This document shows, piece by piece, positions 6,823-10,886 of a stretch of DNA of 10,886 nucleotides. Numbering within the stretch: the first letter of the stretch is position 1; each line of letters begins with the position of its first letter. A program made the translations under genes and the position numbers. Below the pieces are notes generated by a model. It searched no databases, was not told the DNA's origin, and was given only the letters and a program-made list of their open reading frames with translations. Origin of the DNA: Metaruminococcus_A sp964607135 (GTDB lineage: Bacteria; Bacillota; Clostridia; Oscillospirales; Ruminococcaceae); assembly GCA_964607135.1 (NCBI GenBank), contig CAZSIV010000055.1, positions 1-10,886 of the forward strand, written 5' to 3'.

Positions 6823-7278
6823 ATGGCACTGTTAGGGTCAAAAGCTCTTGACATAGAAGTTAATACCGCGGACTTTTGCTTGATTTTAGGCTATTTATGC
6901 AGCCCTGGAAGAATCGGACTTATTGAAGCGCAGATTCCGGAAGAGAAAACATTCATGTTCGAAAGAGAATTTCCCGATGAAGGATATTACCCTATAACGC
7001 AGGGTGAAACAACCGGTGGGCATTCGATGAAAAGAAGCCATCAGCTTCGTATTTATTTTAATAATACAAATAATTGTCCTGCTGTTCTTGTTCCTTTTTT
7101 AGGCGAGGGAAATACAAGTTACGTAAAAAGAATCAATAAGGGCAAATTTGTTGAGAAAATTGTTAGAGATTATGGCTTCCATTTTGGCGAATATCAAAAT
7201 GTGACAGCTATACGAGCTATTATTTCACGTTTGCACCCTGCAAATCTTTCAGATTTTGATCGTGGATATAATTTATAA
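6823..7278 (+). CDS. Unrecognised 151-residue cassette protein, possible degenerate single-motif LAGLIDADG fold
   Basis: There is no confident family match. The gene starts five bases after the second methylase stop, with AAGGAG (6809-6814) well placed, so it belongs to the same operon. Residues 21-29, ILGYLCSPG, align with LAGLIDADG with G at positions 3 and 9. Position 8, the catalytic acidic residue in homing endonucleases, is proline (P28). The motif is followed by RIGLIEAQI and later by HQLRIYF (73-79), which could be the saddle strands seen after such a helix. KFVEKIVRDYGFHFG could be a following helix. The length is close to that of single-motif dimeric homing endonucleases. No PD-(D/E)XK, HNH or GIY-YIG site is visible. 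It may be a DNA-binding subunit of the nuclease complex or an unrelated accessory protein. The fold call is a low-certainty inference. Confidence 0.75.
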   Translation: MALLGSKALDIEVNTADFCLILGYLCSPGRIGLIEAQIPEEKTFMFEREFPDEGYYPITQGETTGGHSMKRSHQLRIYFNNTNNCPAVLVPFLGEGNTSYVKRINKGKFVEKIVRDYGFHFGEYQNVTAIRAIISRLHPANLSDFDRGYNL

Positions 7279-7289
7279 TGGAGGATAGG

Positions 7290-7309
7290 GAATTATTCAA
7301 CAATAATTC
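7290..7309 (+). other. AT-rich hairpin in the 65-base gap between cassette genes
   Basis: GAATTATT (7290-7297) and AATAATTC (7302-7309) pair perfectly around a four-base loop. There is no T-tract, so it is not a clear terminator. It sits in the only sizeable gap of the operon, before the first clear nuclease-side gene. It could tune mRNA stability or expression of the two downstream genes. The flanking sequence ATAGGGA is present on both sides (7285-7291 and 7314-7320). Confidence 0.4.
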
Positions 7310-7343
7310 TAAAATAGGGATGAATTAAAAGGATTGTGATTGT

Positions 7344-8231
7344 ATGAATCGAGAAATGTCTTACCTTTTAGGTATGATTTGTGGTAACGGAGAAGTGAGA
7401 CGCGGTGCATCAGAAACTACCATCTCTATTGAAATTCCGCACAAAAAATTAGCGACAGAAAATAATAACGGTGTTAGAATATATGTACGTGCAAGTATAA
7501 CCGATATTCGCACAGTATTAGAGCCTCTAATCGGTACAGGGTTGAACTTTACTCAGCAGGACAATTATTCTATTCTCTCTTTCACTAAGAGAAATGACGA
7601 ATATATGATGCGAGAAATTTTACGTTATATCGGCAATGCGGTATCTCACGAAAATGTAAGAATTGATGAAGAAGTTTTCTCCTTTACTCGTGATGAAAAA
7701 ATATCCTTCTTACAAGGCTTTGCCGATGTGACGGGTTACATTCGTAGGAGTAATTATTTCTTTAAAACCTATATGCATCGCGTTTACTTAGAAGTGCCGC
7801 ATAATTGGTACTTGGTTAGTGATATTTGCCGTTTGCTTAAAGATGTCAGCATCCCCGTACAAGCGATAGATTGGGCGCATCCTAATATGCGTGATGGAAA
7901 TCTTGTTAAATACGAGGAAGGAAAAATCGATTTTTGGAAAAAGGAACATCAAATTAAAATATGGGCAAACGAATTTTTGCCCATAGGCTTTGCTGTTCTG
8001 CACAAAAAAGAGGCGCTCACTCAGTTTGCAGCTGAATTGGTTGACGGCCTTGAAGCAGAAGAAAAAATTCCTGAAGAAGTGACTCATAAATTCTATTGGG
8101 AAGGCAGAGGAAAGAATAAAGTCAAACCACATCATCCTGGCGAAAATGATGCTTTTATTCCTTCTGAAATTAGAGGTAAACACTATGATTCTTGGAAGCA
8201 AATAGCCAAGGATTTAGGATACGGGGAGTAA
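7344..8231 (+). CDS. Two-motif LAGLIDADG-like protein with lost catalytic acids; putative recognition subunit of a restriction endonuclease
   Basis: This 295-residue protein has two helices of LAGLIDADG type. The first is LLGMICGNG (8-16), preceded by SY and followed by EV. The second is LQGFADVTG (123-131), preceded by SF and followed by YI. The spacing of about 115 residues fits a monomeric two-domain homing-endonuclease fold. Each motif is followed by segments that could be saddle strands and helices (TISIEIPHKKLA and YSILSFTKRNDEYM; then HRVYLEVPHNWYLVSDICRL and HQIKIWANEFLPIG). The acidic residue at motif position 8, which binds the catalytic metal, is replaced by N15 and T130, so DNA cleavage by this fold is unlikely. 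A C-terminal tail (about 245-295, with FIPSEIRGKHYDSW) is extra. AAAAGGA (7327-7333) precedes the ATG. Only four bases separate its stop from the PD-(D/E)XK nuclease gene. A role as a site-recognition subunit is inferred; WhiA is a known case of a LAGLIDADG fold kept for binding without cleavage. Confidence 0.82.
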   Translation: MNREMSYLLGMICGNGEVRRGASETTISIEIPHKKLATENNNGVRIYVRASITDIRTVLEPLIGTGLNFTQQDNYSILSFTKRNDEYMMREILRYIGNAVSHENVRIDEEVFSFTRDEKISFLQGFADVTGYIRRSNYFFKTYMHRVYLEVPHNWYLVSDICRLLKDVSIPVQAIDWAHPNMRDGNLVKYEEGKIDFWKKEHQIKIWANEFLPIGFAVLHKKEALTQFAAELVDGLEAEEKIPEEVTHKFYWEGRGKNKVKPHHPGENDAFIPSEIRGKHYDSWKQIAKDLGYGE

Positions 8232-8235
8232 AGAT

Positions 8236-8715
8236 ATGAGGGAATTTGACTTATACCCACCAATGCAGCAGTGGCTTGAAGCATACCTGAAGGACAAATA
8301 CAAATCTGCCGATGAGATAATTGTAGTTGACGCACATAGTGAACGTTTGGACAGAGTTTTAAGAAAATACAGTATCGTTCAAGAAGAAGCCATTGGCGTA
8401 GAGATTCAAATTGACGTACTTGGAATCGTGAAGCAGGCAGACAAGTTCAAACTGTTTTTTATTGAGGCAAAAAAGACAAGCTTAACACTGCGTGATTTAG
8501 GTCAACTGTGGGCGTATTGCAAGCTGATTGATCCGGAAGAGGCATTTTTAATGACTTCTGCGGACTTGGGGTCATTAAATAAACTTTTGAATGTTTATAA
8601 AAGAGAAGATTTGCTTGATTTCGGTGATGGTAAACGTATTAAAAAGATGAAAATCGCTGTCTGGAATATGCAAACCAATGCTCCTGATCCAGCGAGTATG
8701 ATTCCTAAAATCTGA
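8236..8715 (+). CDS. Small PD-(D/E)XK nuclease, putative cleavage subunit of the restriction endonuclease
   Basis: The protein has 159 residues. VEIQIDVLGIV places an acidic residue (D60) at a strand end. After 16 residues, FFIEAKK gives E77-A-K79, the D...ExK active site of PD-(D/E)XK nucleases. The following helix SLTLRDLGQLWAYCKLIDP carries Q90, 13 residues after E77, a position often occupied by Gln in this superfamily. AFLMTS then gives the next strand. The N-terminal 55 residues (LYPPMQQWLEAYLKDKY) are helical. The protein is barely more than the catalytic core, leaving little room for a recognition domain, so it probably works with the gene just upstream. GGGGAG (8223-8228) precedes ATG 8236. 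As the last gene of a cassette with two methylases, it is most simply the endonuclease catalytic subunit. Confidence 0.88.
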   Translation: MREFDLYPPMQQWLEAYLKDKYKSADEIIVVDAHSERLDRVLRKYSIVQEEAIGVEIQIDVLGIVKQADKFKLFFIEAKKTSLTLRDLGQLWAYCKLIDPEEAFLMTSADLGSLNKLLNVYKREDLLDFGDGKRIKKMKIAVWNMQTNAPDPASMIPKI

Positions 8716-8726
8716 GTATAATGTGT

Positions 8727-8756
8727 AAATGGCGAGGTAACCGCATCTCGCCATTT
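8727..8756 (+). terminator. Terminator-like hairpin ending the restriction-modification operon
   Basis: AAATGGCGAG (8727-8736) and CTCGCCATTT (8747-8756) form a perfect 10-bp stem with a 10-base loop, starting 12 bases after the nuclease stop. The downstream T content is only moderate (ATTT, then AATAGTTTAT), so termination may be incomplete. The symmetric A and T flanks make it usable in both directions. Confidence 0.72.
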
Positions 8757-8825
8757 AATAGTTTATCGGAATATTACATCGTTATATAATTTCATTAACA
8801 GCGTCGATGATCTTGTTGTTTTTTC

Positions 8826-8951
8826 TTATTCATTCAATAGGATTGAATTTTTTAGTTCTTCAGTGACTTGGTATAACGCCTGCCATATTGGTATCATATT
8901 TTCATATATGCTATTTGATAGTTCATCTATATCAGTATATGGTGTTAACCT
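8826..8951 (-). pseudogene. Possible C-terminal gene remnant
   Basis: A - strand frame of 41 codons runs from 8951 to a TAA stop at 8828-8826. It includes YTDIDELSNSIYENM and IPIWQALYQVTEELKNSILL, which have the regular charged and hydrophobic pattern of an amphipathic helical protein end. No start with a ribosome binding site is visible, and an in-frame TAA lies just upstream (8954-8952). It therefore looks like the tail of a gene lost by rearrangement rather than an intact gene. I recognise no family. The remainder of 8757-9073 is AT-rich on its left and becomes GC-richer after about 9010, where the backbone seems to resume. I see no other gene there. Confidence 0.3.
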
Positions 8952-9042
8952 TTACGCAGCCCGGTTTAGATAACATGAAGTTAGACTTTATAAAGCTGAA
9001 AGAAATTTTTGAAATCGCCCTCTCGGCAGGTGGAGATGTGCT

Positions 9043-9062
9043 GCCCTTGTCAAAGCAAGGGC
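9043..9062. terminator. Hairpin at the 3' end of the peptide-binding protein gene, possible terminator
   Basis: GCCCTTG (9043-9049) and CAAGGGC (9056-9062) form a 7-bp stem with a six-base loop. It lies 11 bases past the stop of the - strand lipoprotein gene. The T-rich run that would complete an intrinsic terminator (CTTTTATTT, 9067-9075) is on the + strand side. For the - strand transcript there is no T-tract, so termination there is uncertain. Two alternative pairings overlap it: GGCAG/CTGCC (9025-9029 with 9041-9045) and AAAGC/GCTTT (9052-9056 with 9066-9070). Confidence 0.4.
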
Positions 9063-9073
9063 CGGGCTTTTAT

Positions 9074-10657
9074 TTAAGAAAAGGCACAGTTCTTGAAATC
9101 TACGATCTGCCCGGAAATATCGTGGATAAAACCTGTCACAGAGGAACTGGTGATGAAACAGTTGGTTTGATAAAACAAAGGCAGAAACACACCGCTGTCC
9201 AGAATCATCTGCTCTGCCTGCTGATAGAGGGCAGCGCTTTGCTCCAGATTTCCCCGTGATGCCTGATACAGTAACTCCTGAAGTCCAGGCAGCTGAATGC
9301 CGTATCGCTCCATCTCTTCGAACTGCGATAAAAAGACGCCGGGACTGTTGTATTCTCCCGCCAGTTGTATAACTGCACAGTCGAAGTCCCCTGCCGACAG
9401 CCGCCGACGGTATTCGTCCAGCTCGAGCTGTTCTACTTTGAAATAGATGCCCAAATCCTGCTGCCAAACCTGAGAAACATAAGAAAACAGGGCAGGAATC
9501 GGCGGATCTTTGGGGACGATCACCGTCAGCTCGGTTAAATTGACCACCTGCAATTCTGAAAACCCCGTCTGTGCCGCTTGCCTTGCAGTTTCGGCGTTAT
9601 AGGAAGGAACCACAGCATCCGAGAGCTCTTCCCGATAGGACCGGTCGAGGATCGTAACCGCAGGCGGCACAATCGCCGTCGCTGTCGATAAGTAATCGGA
9701 AAGGGACTCTGTATAACTGGACCGGTCGAGGCCGTACGCCAGTGCTTTAACGATGTTTTCATTGGAAAGTGCGGGCTTCGTGCGGTTGGTTAAGATTCCC
9801 CAAACGGTGTTGCTGTTTCGGTCGATATTGTACCCTTTTCCGGCCAGCGCCTCCGCCTGACGGCCGTCCAGATAAAGAGCGTGAATTTCGCCGCTTTTAA
9901 AATCGGCGAGGGTAGCCGTCGTATCCTGCTGGATATAAAGGCTGACGCCGCCGTTTTTCACAGTTGCAGCGGAGTGGTATTCCTCATTTCGCCGCAAGGC
10001 AAGATACTCGCCCTTTGACCAGTCCTTTAAGTAATAAGCGCCGTTTGATAAAATCGTTTTCCCGGTCAGGCCGTAACGCCCTTTTGCCTCTTTGAAAAAC
10101 GTTTCGTTGCAGGGCATAGCGGCAGGAGTAGTCAGGAGCGTCAGAAACATGGCATCGGGGTATGCGAGGCGAATTGTCAGGGTTTGGTCGTCCGCAGCCG
10201 TCACACCGAGTGAATCCGCTGAAAGCGTGCCGTTGTGCACCTGCTCGGCGTTTTCAATACAGTAAAGTCTTTTGGCAGAAACAGAACCGGTTGAGGGATC
10301 GAAAAGACGCTGGAAGCCGAATACAAAATCCTTTGCGGTCAGCGCTGTCCCGTTGCTCCATTTCGCTTCTTTTCGCAAATGAAAGGTGTAGGAAAGCCCG
10401 TCCCCGCTCATCTCATAGTCGGAGGCGACCCCTTCGGTCAGCTTTCCATCTGCGGTAAGCCGGAGCAGCCCTTCAAAGAGATTTGTCACAACCAACGCGG
10501 ACTGCGGATCGTCGGCCAGCGGGGGATCGAGGTTCACCGGGTCGGAAGGGATATTGTATTTTATCAGCTGATCTGATTTACCCGAGCCACAGGCGGAAAA
10601 AGGCAGGATCAGCAGAAGGGAAAGACAAGCGCAGACTATGTTTTTACAGGTAAGCAC
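9074..10657 (-). CDS. Oligopeptide ABC transporter substrate-binding lipoprotein (family 5)
   Basis: This extracellular solute-binding lipoprotein captures peptides or similar ligands and delivers them to an ABC permease. An N-terminal signal (CLSLLLILPFSAC) ends in the lipobox FSAC with Cys23 as the lipidation site, followed by a GSGKS linker. The mature part shows OppA/SBP_bac_5 features: PVNLDPPLADDPQSALVV, the NLFEGLLRLTADGKLTEGVA segment, and SYTFHLRKEAKWSNGTALTA with DFVFGFQRLFDP after it. Its 527 residues are the family length. Translation starts at GTG 10657: an in-frame TGA lies three codons upstream and GAGGAG (10674-10669) is about 11 bases before. No permease or ATPase genes are within the window, so it is an orphan here or its partners lie beyond an edge. 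Base composition is that of the backbone. Confidence 0.95.
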   Translation of the reverse strand: MLTCKNIVCACLSLLLILPFSACGSGKSDQLIKYNIPSDPVNLDPPLADDPQSALVVTNLFEGLLRLTADGKLTEGVASDYEMSGDGLSYTFHLRKEAKWSNGTALTAKDFVFGFQRLFDPSTGSVSAKRLYCIENAEQVHNGTLSADSLGVTAADDQTLTIRLAYPDAMFLTLLTTPAAMPCNETFFKEAKGRYGLTGKTILSNGAYYLKDWSKGEYLALRRNEEYHSAATVKNGGVSLYIQQDTTATLADFKSGEIHALYLDGRQAEALAGKGYNIDRNSNTVWGILTNRTKPALSNENIVKALAYGLDRSSYTESLSDYLSTATAIVPPAVTILDRSYREELSDAVVPSYNAETARQAAQTGFSELQVVNLTELTVIVPKDPPIPALFSYVSQVWQQDLGIYFKVEQLELDEYRRRLSAGDFDCAVIQLAGEYNSPGVFLSQFEEMERYGIQLPGLQELLYQASRGNLEQSAALYQQAEQMILDSGVFLPLFYQTNCFITSSSVTGFIHDISGQIVDFKNCAFS

Positions 10658-10743
10658 CTGATTTCACTCTCCTCGTTTATGATTGATTAAAAACGACTGT
10701 AAAACAAAAGACCTAAGCCGGAAAGATGATTCATATAATTGAT

Positions 10744-10772
10744 ATTATAGAAATTCTGTCGCGATCTGTATA
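10744..10772 (-). promoter_or_regulatory. Probable promoter of the peptide-binding protein gene
   Basis: On the - strand a perfect TATAAT (10749-10744) lies 17 bases after TATACA (10772-10767), a four-of-six match to the -35 consensus. Transcription would start near 10737, giving a leader of roughly 80 bases before the GTG start. The -35 is inside the left arm of the large dyad at 10764-10797. Confidence 0.55.
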
Positions 10773-10797
10773 GCTGAATCATTTCAGCCATACAGAT
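10764..10797. promoter_or_regulatory. Large inverted repeat overlapping the -35 element
   Basis: ATCTGTATAGCTGAA (10764-10778) and TTCAGCCATACAGAT (10783-10797) pair over 15 positions with one mismatch (A10772/C10789) and a four-base centre. No T-tract follows on either strand, which argues against an ordinary intrinsic terminator, although it does lie between two tandem - strand genes. The overlap with the -35 of the peptide-binding protein gene makes an operator plausible. Confidence 0.55.
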
Positions 10798-10823
10798 GTA
10801 TAATAGCCGCTCTGCAATTCTTA

Positions 10824-10886
10824 TTACGAGCGCCAGCGAGCAACAAGGTTCTGGGGTACCCGTTCGACATCTTTGATTTCGATAAC
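10824..10886 (-). CDS. C-terminal 20 codons of a gene entering from the right edge
   Basis: A - strand frame is open from the window edge to a TAA at 10826-10824, with a second in-frame TAA following it at once (TAATAA). It encodes VIEIKDVERVPQNLVARWRS. The residue pattern is protein-like and the base content matches the backbone. The fragment is too short for a family call. It lies about 167 bases upstream of the lipoprotein gene in the same orientation, with the dyad and a promoter between, so the two are probably separate transcription units. Confidence 0.5.
   Translation of the reverse strand, partial: VIEIKDVERVPQNLVARWRS

Noticed and set aside
7344..8231. A free-standing homing endonuclease inserted in the operon
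   Set aside because: Both catalytic acids of the LAGLIDADG motifs appear lost, the gene is co-directional and tightly spaced with the nuclease gene, and no intron or intein is visible around it.
4645..8715. A type I restriction system (HsdM/HsdS/HsdR) or BREX/DISARM-like system
   Set aside because: There is no specificity subunit with paired recognition domains, no helicase/translocase and no PglZ or DUF1998-type gene. The small nuclease and two methylases fit a type II arrangement better.
4200..9010. Attachment-site direct repeats flanking the cassette
   Set aside because: Only short AT-rich matches around TTTATA/AGCTTTAT were seen on the two sides, which is expected by chance. No integrase or tRNA gene is present.
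8888..9259. A 123-codon + strand frame running into the lipoprotein gene
   Set aside because: Its second half is antisense to the certain lipoprotein gene and there is no good ribosome binding site. The first part (MKLDFIKLKEIFEIAL from 8975) is protein-like but too short to support a gene.
1..10886. CRISPR array, tRNA or rRNA gene
   Set aside because: No regularly spaced repeats and no cloverleaf or rRNA-like segment were seen on either strand.

Overview
The window looks like a piece of a Clostridia-type (Firmicutes) chromosome, possibly from the Oscillospiraceae/Ruminococcaceae. The evidence is a moderately GC-rich backbone, strong AGGAGG-type ribosome binding sites, a bacterial V/A-type ATPase operon and a lipoprotein oligopeptide-binding protein. 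The lineage is inferred from style and content, not from a marker gene.

Layout. (1) Bases 1-3152: the 3' part of a V/A-type ATPase operon on the + strand (partial A, then B and D), closed by a strong intrinsic terminator. (2) 3153-3924: a structured intergenic stretch and an unrecognised 185-residue gene on the - strand. (3) 3925-4360: a gene-poor AT-rich stretch with possible - strand gene remnants. (4) 4361-8756: a compact AT-rich six-gene + strand cassette, which is the accessory heart of the window. It has its own promoter, a small XRE-type regulator, two amino-DNA-methyltransferases that overlap by 14 bases, a 151-residue protein of uncertain class, a 295-residue protein with two LAGLIDADG-like motifs, and a 159-residue PD-(D/E)XK nuclease. 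A hairpin terminator follows. (5) 8757-9073: AT-rich, with one possible - strand gene tail. (6) 9074-10886: backbone again on the - strand, with an extracellular peptide-binding lipoprotein and the last 20 codons of another gene running in from the right edge.

The cassette reads as a restriction-modification system. The two methyltransferases carry different motif IV sequences (NPPY and TSPPYW), which suits modification of the two strands of an asymmetric site. The nuclease side appears split. The 159-residue protein has a D60...E77-A-K79 active site but little room for sequence recognition. The 295-residue neighbour, only 4 bases upstream, has two LAGLIDADG-like helices in which the catalytic acidic residue is replaced (N15 and T130). 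My reading is that a catalytically dead homing-endonuclease fold supplies recognition and the small PD-(D/E)XK subunit supplies cleavage. The 151-residue protein has a weaker, similarly dead LAGLIDADG-like motif (P28) and may be a third part. I do not recall a characterised restriction enzyme with this architecture. The small regulator probably controls the cassette through an imperfect C-box-like dyad lying between the -35 and -10 of its own promoter.

The cassette differs clearly from the backbone in base composition. By direct count, bases 4681-4740 hold 16 G/C of 60, while bases 1861-1920 in the ATPase operon hold 41 of 60. Together with the remnants on both sides, this points to horizontal acquisition into the gap between the 185-residue gene and the peptide-binding protein gene.
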